From Halococcoides cellulosivorans (GTDB taxonomy: Archaea; Halobacteriota; Halobacteria; Halobacteriales; Haloarculaceae), in assembly GCF_003058365.1 (NCBI RefSeq), contig NZ_CP028858.1:2592836-2656835 (forward strand): 64,000 bases of DNA, in the 5' to 3' direction. How positions within the stretch are numbered: position 1 is the first letter of the stretch; every line of letters starts with the position of its first letter. Positions 51,510-61,841 of this stretch are shown here, one piece after another. Under the pieces are notes generated by a model, which worked only from the letters and a program-made list of their open reading frames with translations, made no database searches and had not been told where the DNA came from. The translations under genes were made by a program, and so were the position numbers.

Positions 51510-54500
51510 ATGAGTCCCTCCCCCGAACCACGTGATACGCTCAGCCCGAGTGCGATCGCTCAGTTCTATAAACTACAGCAGTGCCCAATGTATCTCTATC
51601 ATCGATACGTCGACGAGGATTTCGCTGAGCTAACTGATGTCCCGCTCAGCCCATTACTTGCTGCTACAGGCGAGAAGTTTGAGGAGAGTCAGGTACGACG
51701 CCTTCTGGAAGCCGACGTTTACAGCGTTGGAGACTCCGATAGCGTCTTACCGTTCGACGAAACCTGGGCCGGCAATCAGACGACTGACATTGACCGGATC
51801 AGCGGACTCATCGAGGAGCTAGCATCCGGTGAACGGTCGCGACCAGTCGTCTTCTTCCAACCACCACTAGCCGGCACCATCGGATCGTGGCCCGTCCACG
51901 GTGCTGCAGACGTCGTCATCGCTTCCTCCGGCGCATCAAGGGCTGGTGCAAGCGTCGAGCTGCGAGTCATCGAAGTCAAATCCTCGAGTGCTGTCCAAAC
52001 CCACCATCAGCTCCAAGCTGCAACCTATGCGCTCCTGTTCGAGTGCCTACTAGAAGAATCCAACATTCAGGTTTCGGCCAGTATTGTATCGCAAGATCCA
52101 GAATACAACGATCTGGCATCGATCGTGACGAGCACTGCTGGTCTCGAACCCAGCCGGCTAAGTACGTTCGACTTACAGACTCGCCAAAACGACGTTCAAC
52201 TACTGCTCGAAGCGGGCGGTACAGTCGACGATATCCTTCTTGAGGATGGAGATATGCGTTCAAGTGGAGATCCACCGACGTACCGGATCGATGGGAGATG
52301 TGACGGGTGTTCTAAGCAGATTCGATGTGTTGCACACTCGGTAAGGACCAAACAGCTCTCACTACTTGGGTTGACAGAAGGCGTTCAGCAGTCGTTGGCC
52401 GAACTCGGCGTAAACGACCTCCATGATCTGGCAACACTTTATGATTGGCCGACGAATACGAGGGACCGACGAGCAACCTCACACGCACACCCACAGCCAA
52501 CGGATCCAGATCTCGTCTCTCGCATCACACGTGAGACAGACGTCTCGAACCTACGCAACATCGCACAAATCGCCCACCGGTTCCTCCGCGAGATTAGCCC
52601 AGAATACAATACAGAGTGGAACCAAAGCGCTGATGCTGGCCCTTGGGGAGACTATCTTATCGGGACCGGTCGGAATCTCCCCGATGACGACCCACCATCC
52701 GGATTCAACCTCAGCTATCCGAGACAATCGCTGGTCCGGGTGTACCCATATGTCCAACATGATATCGTCCGGAACAGAATTGTATTCCTCGCCGCGAAAG
52801 TCACATCGACGCACTACGAGCAGTCCCATGACGATGGACTCTTCGTGGCTGCACGTCCAGAGGGACACCCCAACGACACTGACGCCAAAGACGAAGAAGA
52901 ACAGAGACTAATCGAGGACTTTTTCCAGAAGCTCTCGGTGGCGATTCAGAAGGTACGTCCAGACCTCACCACAGATGACTACGACCCAACCGAGGGCTTC
53001 ATTCATCTCTATCCTTACGGCGATTCACAACGGAAGTGGCTCGTAGAGGCAGTTAAACGGCATACCGACTCCGAAGCAGCCCGTTCCCTCCGAACCCTGT
53101 TGGGCTATCGCGAAGCTATCGACCAGTCTGTGGTCAGCATCCTCCAGGAGGAGTTCCGGGACCGACACGCGTTACGATATCCCGGACTTGGAATTGTCCA
53201 AACGGCCGCACAGTTCTGGGGGAGGAACTCCGAACTGGATTGGGAGGGGCCACGAGATAGCTCAAAAACACCACTCAAGGAGACATTTGCGGCGGGGTTC
53301 TGGGAGATTGGAGCTGAATACAATATACTTGATGATAGAATTAGCCTCGGGTTCGACGATGGACTACAGATTCCTGATGACCATATGATCCAGAGCAGCT
53401 ACCCGGTCGTCGGACGTCATCAAGAAGTCCTTCCCTTGGAATACATCTATGCCTCTAAGGAATTCGACCTTCTCCGACCTGAGATTGCGGATGATAAGGA
53501 GGTACGGGAGCAAATCATCCGGTACCGCCACCATACCGATGAGAACTCCCCCCAGATCACTTTCGACGATATTGAGGACGGCGTCCAAGCGATTTGCGAA
53601 GCGTACGAACACATCGAACGATGCATTCGCGATAAGGATGCCACCATTGAGAAGAATCCATTAAACCTCAGAGATCTGTCGGCCAACTCCCTTGGCGAAT
53701 CCGAGCTTCAGTCGACCTGCCTCGAGTATCAGAATCTCGAATACGGGGCACAACGACGCCAACTTGAACAAACGTACCGAACACCGCTCCCAGAGCGAGT
53801 CGGTGAAGGATCAGCAATCCCTTTCGAAGTGACGGTCCCACCGGTCGAATCAGCCGATGAAGATGAGCAGCGGAACTCGGTGAAAGGATCAATCCTTCGC
53901 TCGCTCACGCCGGGACGGAACGACGGACTCCAACCTGATAGCCAACCGAGCCTCGAAGTAGGCAACTTCGTCGTTCTGACGCCACTGGTCAGCTCACAGA
54001 ACGGGAGACTCACCGAGGCCGTCGACGACCCAGTCAAAATCAAACACCAAGTGCTCGGTGTTCTCACAGCACTTGACCCCGCGGAAGGGACTATCCGCGT
54101 CTCACTGAACTGGCGATACAATATGTCTCGAGAGACGTTCAAACCAAACCACGTTGGATGGACGACCGATAGCGACGACGAATATGGTCGCCAGTTCATT
54201 GACGAAGGCATGACGTTCGTCGTGGACACGGCCCTCGACGACTTCGTCGGGCACCGTGCCCATCAGGCATTGTCTCAAGCCCAGGAAAACGACGTCCACA
54301 ACCGGCTTGTGGATGTGTACGATGACGAGATCTCGGACGCGCTAGAGACACCAGCGCCACTGTTTGATCGGAAAGCGATTAACAAATTTATCGAGGCATT
54401 TGACATGGCGATGCCGGAATCTGCGAATCAAGACCAGCAGTCTTTCGTGACTCGTCTTAACCACACAGTCGCAGCACTACAAGGACCCCCAGGAACCGGA

Positions 54501-55931
54501 AAGACACAGTACGCATCTGCACCGGCCATACTTTCGCGTGCTTACGCGGCAGGGCCTGGATTCGCGGGAATTGCATCCGCACACTCAAATACTGCTGTCG
54601 ACGAAATTGCCGACGCCGTCGGAACGGCGCAACAGGCACTGTCTGCCGAGGGGTACGCCCGGGACGTGAAGATGATTCGCGTTCGGTCGGGAAATGGGTC
54701 CAGCGACCTTCCACATAATGTTCAAGATTTCAATTACTACGACGACCGGGACGAGCTGAATCGGCTATTAGAGCAGCATCTTGAAGGAGACGGAGCAGTC
54801 CCGCTGCTGGTGTTCGCAGCCCCAGTCACCTTGCGGAATTTGATTAACAGTGCTTCAGACGTTATCGCAGATGCTGAATCGGCCGAAGAACTCATGCAAC
54901 GGGGCCAAGCGAGACTTTTTGACTTCGCGCTCGTCGACGAGGGGAGCATGATGGACTTACCGCTCTTGTTCCTGCTTGGTGCCTTCCTCGGTCGTAACAA
55001 GCAGTTGCTCCTCGTGGGCGATCACCGGCAGATGCAGCCCATCCAAAAACACGATTGGGAGACCGAGGACCGCCAGACGATTGAAGAGAATACCCCATCC
55101 GTCTCGGCACTTGACTTCGTTCGCTTTCTGCGCGGCGAGGAAGAGAGTGCATTCGAACGACTGGAGCGTGAGGCACCGACCTGGGCAGACAAACAATCAG
55201 TCCTGCCGATGGACAGACTCCAGACGACGTACCGACTCCCGCCAGCGATGGCACAGTTCGTTACGGATCTATTCTATTACCGGGACGACATAGATCTCCA
55301 GTCCGGGACATCGGCAGAACGAATGCCAGATGTTCGGACGTCCGAGCAGCCGGAGTGGCTTAGGTGTGCACTCGACCCAGAGCCCCGCGTCACCCTACTG
55401 CTACACGACGACAACGTGTTTACCAAGGATAGTCCGCTGGAGGCCCACCTGCTTGAGCAACTCCTGCAACCGCTGCCGGTCGTTCAAGCCAATCCAGAGG
55501 ACGAGGAAATCACAGGAGGCATCGTCGTTCCGTTCCGGCTGATGCGCCGACGATTACAAAACCAATTTGACCTGACGGTAGACACCGTTGAGCGGTTCCA
55601 GGGAGCCGAGCGAGACGTGATGACGCTGTCGATGACCGCTGGAAATCAAGGGTATGTCAATCAGATTGGCGAGTTCCTGCTGGACGCTAATCGGTTCAAT
55701 GTTGGTGCGAGTCGCATGAAGCAGAAGCTGTTTATCCTCGTCTCGAAGTCGCTGTTTCGGGCAGTAAACAGTGATCCACGGAAGTACGAGCAACAGAAAG
55801 CCTGGAAGCAGCTGTATCAGTCCCTGGTCTCCGGCCATGAGCCAGATGCCGAGTTTGTGGTTGACACCAGTGAAGTGGACGAACTGTCGACGTCAACCAA
55901 AGTCGCAGTGTATACTGGGTACCGTGATTAA
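51510..55931 (+). CDS. Cas4/RecB-like nuclease fused to SF1 Dna2-like helicase
   Basis: 1473 residues. The N-terminus (about 10-290) is Cas4/RecB-like: SPSAIAQFYKLQQCPMYLYHRY, AADVVIAS...VIEVKSSSAVQTHHQLQAATYALL (D...ExK) and the Cys triplet RCDGCSKQIRC for an Fe-S cluster. The C-terminal helicase has Walker A LQGPPGTGKTQY near 990, Walker B FALVDEGSMMDL, motif III LLLVGDHRQMQPI, and motif VI TVERFQGAERDV...NVGASRMKQK. Dna2-like end-processing enzyme; plausible effector of the modification island. Confidence 0.9.
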   Translation: MSPSPEPRDTLSPSAIAQFYKLQQCPMYLYHRYVDEDFAELTDVPLSPLLAATGEKFEESQVRRLLEADVYSVGDSDSVLPFDETWAGNQTTDIDRISGLIEELASGERSRPVVFFQPPLAGTIGSWPVHGAADVVIASSGASRAGASVELRVIEVKSSSAVQTHHQLQAATYALLFECLLEESNIQVSASIVSQDPEYNDLASIVTSTAGLEPSRLSTFDLQTRQNDVQLLLEAGGTVDDILLEDGDMRSSGDPPTYRIDGRCDGCSKQIRCVAHSVRTKQLSLLGLTEGVQQSLAELGVNDLHDLATLYDWPTNTRDRRATSHAHPQPTDPDLVSRITRETDVSNLRNIAQIAHRFLREISPEYNTEWNQSADAGPWGDYLIGTGRNLPDDDPPSGFNLSYPRQSLVRVYPYVQHDIVRNRIVFLAAKVTSTHYEQSHDDGLFVAARPEGHPNDTDAKDEEEQRLIEDFFQKLSVAIQKVRPDLTTDDYDPTEGFIHLYPYGDSQRKWLVEAVKRHTDSEAARSLRTLLGYREAIDQSVVSILQEEFRDRHALRYPGLGIVQTAAQFWGRNSELDWEGPRDSSKTPLKETFAAGFWEIGAEYNILDDRISLGFDDGLQIPDDHMIQSSYPVVGRHQEVLPLEYIYASKEFDLLRPEIADDKEVREQIIRYRHHTDENSPQITFDDIEDGVQAICEAYEHIERCIRDKDATIEKNPLNLRDLSANSLGESELQSTCLEYQNLEYGAQRRQLEQTYRTPLPERVGEGSAIPFEVTVPPVESADEDEQRNSVKGSILRSLTPGRNDGLQPDSQPSLEVGNFVVLTPLVSSQNGRLTEAVDDPVKIKHQVLGVLTALDPAEGTIRVSLNWRYNMSRETFKPNHVGWTTDSDDEYGRQFIDEGMTFVVDTALDDFVGHRAHQALSQAQENDVHNRLVDVYDDEISDALETPAPLFDRKAINKFIEAFDMAMPESANQDQQSFVTRLNHTVAALQGPPGTGKTQYASAPAILSRAYAAGPGFAGIASAHSNTAVDEIADAVGTAQQALSAEGYARDVKMIRVRSGNGSSDLPHNVQDFNYYDDRDELNRLLEQHLEGDGAVPLLVFAAPVTLRNLINSASDVIADAESAEELMQRGQARLFDFALVDEGSMMDLPLLFLLGAFLGRNKQLLLVGDHRQMQPIQKHDWETEDRQTIEENTPSVSALDFVRFLRGEEESAFERLEREAPTWADKQSVLPMDRLQTTYRLPPAMAQFVTDLFYYRDDIDLQSGTSAERMPDVRTSEQPEWLRCALDPEPRVTLLLHDDNVFTKDSPLEAHLLEQLLQPLPVVQANPEDEEITGGIVVPFRLMRRRLQNQFDLTVDTVERFQGAERDVMTLSMTAGNQGYVNQIGEFLLDANRFNVGASRMKQKLFILVSKSLFRAVNSDPRKYEQQKAWKQLYQSLVSGHEPDAEFVVDTSEVDELSTSTKVAVYTGYRD

Positions 55932-56032
55932 CCATCCCTGGGAGATAATCGACAGGTCATCCGATCCCAATCCATTCGGTATCGGCATGGATACTACTCA
56001 GTGGAGAAGAAGCCGGCTCCCCGCTCAACCAC

Positions 56033-58789
56033 TCAGATATCCTCAAACTCGTCCGTCAGCTCATCCAAGATGTTGTTTTCCGCGATGATATCTGAAGCAT
56101 CGTCATCAGCCATCGATTCCTCAGAGTCATCACCCGGCGATGTCTGTCTTGGCTTGACGGTAGATTCCTCAGAGTCATCACCCGGCGATGTCTGTCTTGG
56201 CTTGACGGTAGATTCCTCAGAGTCAGATGTATCTACAGATAGACGCGCCAATTTCGTCTGTTCCCACCGACGGCGGGACTCCATGAGATTTCGCCCACCA
56301 GTTGTGAGTCGGTACCCGTTCGACCGGCCATTAACTTTGAACTTATCGACGAAACCTGCCTCTGCGAGGTCATCCAAATTTGGATAGAGTCGACCATGGT
56401 TGATTTCTTCGTCATAATATGTGCTAAGCTCGTCTTTGATTTCAAGGCCCTTCGGGTCATCCAGTCCAGATATGACATACAGGATATCGCGTTTCAGCTG
56501 CGATAAATCTGCGAATTCCGGCTGTGAAACGATATCTAGACTTCCGTCTACATTTTCGTGCATCTGATCGCCATCTATCAAATCCCAATCCGCTTCAATG
56601 ACGTCGTCTTTAGTTTCAGTATCGGCATCCTCAGTAGCATCCCTATTCGTATCTGAAGGGGTTTCTCCCGAATTTTCTTTCTCTGGAGAAGCGATAGCCT
56701 CAGAAGTGGGGTGGGCAGTCCCAAGATCTGTAATACTCATATCTCTCGTCGAACTCAATGCGCATTTCTGAGTACCGCCATTTGTTGTCCAAGCCTTCCC
56801 CCGAGCTTGGTCTAACAGGTACCAACGACCAAGCTCCCATTCACAGTCCACGTCGTGTGTCGTCCATACATTGAACCAGGCAGTGTCCCCGTCGATATCT
56901 TCGACTTCAAAGCTCGCCTCTTTCTCTTCGCTCGGGGAATCAGCGGACCTTTTGAGCATGACCGGAATCGGCTCATTGAGGCGACTGTTGTCCGTGATAT
57001 GATCTAATGTTATCAACGAAGACATGTCTTCCCCTGTCGATGGTTCTGTATCAGTCGTCTCAAAAACCTCCTGAAGGGCGGCTTCATAGCTCTTGAAGTA
57101 CTTAGTAAAGTCTGATGAATCAGCGTTTCCATGCTTGCTCATTTCATCTTCTGAAGGTCGATGGCCTAATTCGTCAGAGACACGACGAAGCTCACGGACA
57201 AGACAAGACTCCACATCGATATCAGCAGCTTCAAGCGCTGCATGCCATGATCCAAAGGTGTTCATAACCTGCTGGCTGGAGTAGTCGGTAGCGGTATCGA
57301 TATCATCGATATCGGGGTATCCATCTACCGTCTCAGTGATGTCCTGGACAGCCAACGTCAACTCTTTGCGGGAGACTGTTTTGGATTTGGCTTGTGTTTT
57401 GTTCAGTTTATCCTGGATCTCATCGGATTGTGATTCTACCGCCATATCGGAGAGATCAGCAGTCCAGAGTGCAGCATTCCAACTCGAGAAGTGGGACACA
57501 TATATCCCAGAAGAATGGACACTATGTTCGTCCATTTCCGTCGTCGTCGGTGGGTGACCAACGATATCGGCAACGCGCCGAATTTCATCGAGCAACCGGT
57601 CCTCTTTATCGATATCTGCCGCCGCTAGTGCATCATCCCACGAACCAAATTCATCATAATAGTCCCGAGGGGTATACGCACCCTCGGACCGCATCGTTGT
57701 TGAAAGTGGATAGCCCCGTCCAGAGTCCAACTCTTTGAGAGCAGTGAGGAGTTCTGATTTGGTAGCCGTACTGTTGGATTCATCGTCGGCTAGCGATGGG
57801 GTGCCGACACTACAATTGTGAGATGCATCAGTCGGTGTAGCCGAAGCAGCTTCATTGGGTTCAGCATCCTCACGAGATCTTGTCGAATCAGCGGTTTCCA
57901 TGGTGTCTGGTGTCGCGTCTTCGCCTTCGACAGCAGACAAGACACCCGATGGCCCAGGGGAAATAGGAACAGACTCAAACGCATTGGCAATCTCCTCACG
58001 CTCTGCTTCCTTTAGTTCATCAACAGAAGTGAATCCGGCATTGAACAGCGCTTGAGAATGCGCTTCAGTCACATCAGGGAGGTCCGTGAAGAGACTCCTC
58101 GGTGGTAAGGCGTCGGACGATTCGGTCGTTTCACCCACCTGTTCGTAGACTTCTGTACCATTCTCTTCGTCTAGCCCCTCATCAACAGTATTCTGCAGGC
58201 TCACCAGCGGATATACCCCAATAATCATAGCGGTAATTATCATATTCATAAATATATTAGTATGGCCGATTGTCAGTACTTCATCGTAAAATCCCGCTAA
58301 CCAGGCTGTCCCAACCCAAAAAATCAGTCCGAAGAGACTGAGCCCAATCCATGTTTTGTTCCTTTTTACCAATCCCGCTAAAAATACAAAAGGTCCTACA
58401 ACAGTGAGTAAGATAACAGTAGATATAATTACTAATGAAGAGATCAGTCGAAGAAAACTGAGTGTCGTAATTAGCATCGAGACCGTAAGAAACGTAGTGG
58501 CAAATTTTCTCCAGATACCTGTTTGTACATCTTCCCCTTCCGGATTCCAGCGTTGAATTGTCAACGTCGTAGCCAGCGCCGTTCCGAGTCCGGCCCCGAG
58601 AATTAAACAGCCCCACACTGCGTACGTGAACCCCTGAGCGTATGCCACTAAGGAGAATGATAGTGTCGGAAATCCGGTCAGAAGAGCAGTGGACCCAAGG
58701 AACAACACGGCACTAAATAGAAGACTCCCTATTCCCGCCACCAGTGCAGCTGGTCCAATACCCGAGTCAGTATCTGATGTTTCAGTCAT
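56033..58789 (-). CDS. Membrane protein with endonuclease-associated repeats and C-terminal PadR wHTH
   Basis: 918 residues. Residues about 10-200 contain six to seven membrane segments. The middle has about four homing-endonuclease-associated repeats (LLTALKELDSGRGYPLSTTMR...FGSWDDALAAADID and similar), usually DNA-binding units. Residues about 760-850 are a PadR wHTH (KRDILYVISGLDDPKG, EINHGRLYPNLDDLAEAG) related to the 93-aa PadR at 36761. The tail carries tandem 16-residue repeats. A membrane-anchored DNA-binding protein; perhaps it tethers the system or incoming DNA at the envelope. Confidence 0.78.
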   Translation of the reverse strand: MTETSDTDSGIGPAALVAGIGSLLFSAVLFLGSTALLTGFPTLSFSLVAYAQGFTYAVWGCLILGAGLGTALATTLTIQRWNPEGEDVQTGIWRKFATTFLTVSMLITTLSFLRLISSLVIISTVILLTVVGPFVFLAGLVKRNKTWIGLSLFGLIFWVGTAWLAGFYDEVLTIGHTNIFMNMIITAMIIGVYPLVSLQNTVDEGLDEENGTEVYEQVGETTESSDALPPRSLFTDLPDVTEAHSQALFNAGFTSVDELKEAEREEIANAFESVPISPGPSGVLSAVEGEDATPDTMETADSTRSREDAEPNEAASATPTDASHNCSVGTPSLADDESNSTATKSELLTALKELDSGRGYPLSTTMRSEGAYTPRDYYDEFGSWDDALAAADIDKEDRLLDEIRRVADIVGHPPTTTEMDEHSVHSSGIYVSHFSSWNAALWTADLSDMAVESQSDEIQDKLNKTQAKSKTVSRKELTLAVQDITETVDGYPDIDDIDTATDYSSQQVMNTFGSWHAALEAADIDVESCLVRELRRVSDELGHRPSEDEMSKHGNADSSDFTKYFKSYEAALQEVFETTDTEPSTGEDMSSLITLDHITDNSRLNEPIPVMLKRSADSPSEEKEASFEVEDIDGDTAWFNVWTTHDVDCEWELGRWYLLDQARGKAWTTNGGTQKCALSSTRDMSITDLGTAHPTSEAIASPEKENSGETPSDTNRDATEDADTETKDDVIEADWDLIDGDQMHENVDGSLDIVSQPEFADLSQLKRDILYVISGLDDPKGLEIKDELSTYYDEEINHGRLYPNLDDLAEAGFVDKFKVNGRSNGYRLTTGGRNLMESRRRWEQTKLARLSVDTSDSEESTVKPRQTSPGDDSEESTVKPRQTSPGDDSEESMADDDASDIIAENNILDELTDEFEDI
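56115..56210. repeat. Tandem 48-bp duplication inside a CDS
   Basis: Two identical 48-bp units (56115-56162, 56163-56210) plus a partial third encode DSEESTVKPRQTSPGD repeats near the protein end. They lie in the disordered tail, so copy number can change without breaking the fold. Confidence 0.9.
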
Positions 58790-59050
58790 CGTATTTTGAT
58801 TGGTGTCGTCCAGACAGAGCTATTTGACTGCTCACTAAGGGCGTCTACTATACGCAACTGCTCGCCATACATAAATTGTGAAGTGAGAAGGCTATGGCGG
58901 TTCGCGGTAACATCTTCGGGATATATACTTAACCACACCCTCGTAATAAACTAGCCTGGTCTGTGTCTTTGGGAGTTTTCCACCCCTCCCCTCCTCCCCC
59001 CACCCCAAATACTAAAGATACAAACAGCATCGGAGCCAAAAGGATATCTA

Positions 59051-60598
59051 TTAGTCGTCGGCAACTGCTGGCTCTTGGGGCTTCAATAACGGTGCAACCT
59101 CAATAACGTCAATATTGTGGCTCCCCTCATCCCGATAGGTGAACCCACCGTCTGACAGATCCATCTCGACCTCACCGTTGAGATACCCATGACGTTCGTA
59201 CTCGGAGAGTTCCGCTGGATCGCCGTGGTTCCAACAGATTGCAAGGTCAATATTTGTGAGGAGCACATCGTCATTAAGAAGTTCAGTCAGTGTCGGACCC
59301 ACAACGGCGTTCCGCAGATGTCCGTTCTGCCTGACGATAGCGTGGATATCGGCAGCTGGGTCAAAGTCCTCGACTGTAATCGAAGACTGTGTCTTAGCGC
59401 GTTCCAGAGCTATGAGTACTTCAGCGCTGTTCACCGGTTGGAAGCCATTCGCCTTGATGGTCTCGCGGCGCATTTTGAGCGAGGACTGCTGTTTGGCTGC
59501 CTTACGCTTCTGTTCACCCTCTTTCCGGGTTTCCAGATAGGACTTGAACCACGGGTCCTGCGTCACCTTTGAGAGATAGTATTCTAACTCCTGCCGGATG
59601 GCCCGAAATACTGGGCTAGACTTGTTCCTGATCGTCTCACGGTTCGCTGAAAGTTCGATGTCCTGGCAGTTGGCAACGAAAAAGAAGTGAAGGTATTCAT
59701 TGTCGTGCGAAATAGCTTCATTGTACCGTTCGACCTTGATGTGATCTTTCGCTAGCCAAATTCCGAACTGGGCTGAGTGTCGCCCATACGTTGGAAGCTC
59801 ATCCCGAGTTTCCTTCCCACCGACCATCCCGACGATTTGGATTGTTGTCTCACCACCGTCAAACTCAACTGAGAGTTCCCGCCCCGGATAGTGCTTGCAC
59901 ATTCGTTCAGCCGGGAACTCCCCATCATCAGGGTCCAGCTGTTCGTCCGGGAACTCGAATTTGTTGTTGGTAACTAGTTCGTCACGGGTATCGTCGATCT
60001 GATCGTCCAAAGTGACCGAGATTTCCATCTCCCGTAGCCCGTCATCAAAGAAGTGGGCAGTCGATCCAGCGATCGTCTTCCACTTGAGATAGTGCTCTAT
60101 CTTATTGTAGGTTAGTGACTCAGCGTCGAAACCTTGTCCTGACCGAAAGTTGGATATTTTGATTTTTGTCCCAGGGTTTCCTGGCCGGACATCCCGCTCA
60201 GTTAGTTCATATTTGGGGAGTTCCTTATGATTTAGCTTCTCCCAGGGGTCATCCATCACAGCGCGATATGAGTCCCCGTCGTGGACCGTCGTTACCTCAA
60301 TCCGGTCGCTCTTATAGAATATTTTCGTGCCGTGACCTTTGTAGCCAATAGAATCCGTCTTTTGAGAGTTCCCCAAATCGAAGAACGACTCAAGATCGCG
60401 CTCGTTCATACCATGGCCGTCGTCCTCAATGATGATGTCAGACCCATCAGGACAATCCTTGATGGAGATATCGACCGCTGTTGCGTTCGCGTCGTAGGCG
60501 TTCGATAGCGATTCCCTGATGACTTCGAGAGGATCCTCGAAGTCGCTCGCAATTTCTAAAAACTCGTTAACTTCGTTTACTTTTGGTGCTTTCTTCAT
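59051..60598 (-). CDS. MORC/HSP90-like GHKL ATPase
   Basis: 515 residues. GHKL motifs are complete: ESLSNAYDANATAVDI (N-box), IIIEDDGHGMNERDL (DxGxG), and GYKGHGTKIFYKSDRIEV (lid). This is followed by an S5-like fold and a C-terminal region without known domains. The stop of dpdA overlaps its start (TAATG), so the two are coupled. GHKL ATPases of MORC type act as DNA clamps; a role in sensing or compacting unmodified DNA is inferred. Confidence 0.85.
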   Translation of the reverse strand: MKKAPKVNEVNEFLEIASDFEDPLEVIRESLSNAYDANATAVDISIKDCPDGSDIIIEDDGHGMNERDLESFFDLGNSQKTDSIGYKGHGTKIFYKSDRIEVTTVHDGDSYRAVMDDPWEKLNHKELPKYELTERDVRPGNPGTKIKISNFRSGQGFDAESLTYNKIEHYLKWKTIAGSTAHFFDDGLREMEISVTLDDQIDDTRDELVTNNKFEFPDEQLDPDDGEFPAERMCKHYPGRELSVEFDGGETTIQIVGMVGGKETRDELPTYGRHSAQFGIWLAKDHIKVERYNEAISHDNEYLHFFFVANCQDIELSANRETIRNKSSPVFRAIRQELEYYLSKVTQDPWFKSYLETRKEGEQKRKAAKQQSSLKMRRETIKANGFQPVNSAEVLIALERAKTQSSITVEDFDPAADIHAIVRQNGHLRNAVVGPTLTELLNDDVLLTNIDLAICWNHGDPAELSEYERHGYLNGEVEMDLSDGGFTYRDEGSHNIDVIEVAPLLKPQEPAVADD

Positions 60599-61839
60599 TA
60601 GAAGTACCCTCCAAGGGACTGGTTGACAACTTTGTGCGCGAATCGTCGCATGGTTTGATCGTGGCTAAAAGTCTCTTCTAAATAGTCGATTAACGCATCA
60701 GTGTCGCCTGTCTGAATCCGTTCACGGACTGCTGCTATCTCGTGTTTTGCTACTATCAAATTATGCATCGCAATTGGACCTGCGATATCCTTCTTATACT
60801 CCGCGTTTCCTTTCATGCGCTCAACGAGCAGGTCAGACTGGCAGACTGGACAGTCACAATCGGAGAAATCAACATCCTCGATATTGATGGGCTCGGTGAC
60901 TGATTTGTAGTACTTGCCGTTGATAGCACTATGAATGTGTGTGCTCGAGTCGAACGTATCAACACCGATTGCAGCGAGGATTGGGGCTGCACCGCTCGAA
61001 ATGCCGAGGACGTGTAGCGGCCAATGATCGATATCCCACTCCGCCATCACCTCACGGCAATCAGTCACAGCTTTGATGAGTGCGTCTCGGTCGTCCTTCT
61101 TTGGAACGAGCCCTCCTAGCGCGATGCCGTCAAACCCCTCACGGAGAACACCCTCAGGGACACTATCGGTAATCACCTCAAGGAACTCCGACATCATCGA
61201 ATAGTTATAGCCTTGGAGGGTCAGATACTTGGCGCCTTCAAACTCTCTCGAAACACTCAGGAACGTGTGAATGTTCTCTGCTGTCTTTCGAGCTTTCTCC
61301 ACACGATCTGCATGTGAATCATCCGGTGCGATAGGATAATCGAGATTCACAATAATATCACCACCCATTGCACTCTGGATCTCGTAGACTGCACGCTGGT
61401 TCATTTCGACTTCAAAGTCGCTCCCGTCAATACCGTCATTATTCAGGAATTTGAATCCTCCGGAGTCGATAAAGATGAGACCATCATATTGAGTGAAGAG
61501 ATCGCGCTCCTTGATTGGTTTTGCGAGATAATCCTCATATCGCTCGCGACTGATATTGTAGTCGGTGAGCGACGAGACAGACATCATCGAGCCATCAAAA
61601 TACTCTCCGGCGTTCACGTCATCGACTCGATCTGCACCGATCATGAACTCCTTGAGCGTCCGATGAATACCGCCGCCATAGACGCTATTCTCGGTTCCAC
61701 CAGCATAGAAGTTCATCACCGGAAAGAGATTTGGCGTCTCAAGGGTCCTCCCGTCAATAAGAAGAGTTCCAGCTCGGGCATCACCCGTCATCTCCTCCAC
61801 TGCAAACTCGACATTTGGTTTCACTGAAGTTCTGCTCAT
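60598..61839 (-). CDS. dpdA: DpdA: TGT-like 7-deazaguanine DNA transglycosylase
   Basis: 413 residues. Transglycosylase signatures: LIFIDSGGFKFLNNDG (DSGGF, catalytic Asp), IIVNLDYPIAPDD (second Asp) and LGGLVPKKDD. A DCDCPVCQSDL zinc site with a later His follows. Length and order fit DpdA/TgtA5, which exchanges guanine in DNA for preQ0, rather than archaeosine TGT (longer, with PUA). Queuosine-pathway genes queC, queE and queD lie in the same island, which supports DNA as the target. The product base (preQ0, ADG or archaeosine-like) cannot be read from sequence. Confidence 0.85.
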   Translation of the reverse strand: MSRTSVKPNVEFAVEEMTGDARAGTLLIDGRTLETPNLFPVMNFYAGGTENSVYGGGIHRTLKEFMIGADRVDDVNAGEYFDGSMMSVSSLTDYNISRERYEDYLAKPIKERDLFTQYDGLIFIDSGGFKFLNNDGIDGSDFEVEMNQRAVYEIQSAMGGDIIVNLDYPIAPDDSHADRVEKARKTAENIHTFLSVSREFEGAKYLTLQGYNYSMMSEFLEVITDSVPEGVLREGFDGIALGGLVPKKDDRDALIKAVTDCREVMAEWDIDHWPLHVLGISSGAAPILAAIGVDTFDSSTHIHSAINGKYYKSVTEPINIEDVDFSDCDCPVCQSDLLVERMKGNAEYKKDIAGPIAMHNLIVAKHEIAAVRERIQTGDTDALIDYLEETFSHDQTMRRFAHKVVNQSLGGYF

Positions 61840-61841
61840 CC

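Noticed and set aside
51510-55931. DISARM or BREX component
   Set aside because: No DUF1998, PLD, PglZ or BrxC-like gene is present; the helicase is Dna2/Cas4-like and the neighbours point to a deazaguanine system.
60598-61839. DpdA as the host archaeosine tRNA-guanine transglycosylase
   Set aside because: The protein lacks the C-terminal PUA-type extension of archaeal TGT and lies in an accessory island with nucleases and helicases; a DNA target is more likely, though not proved.
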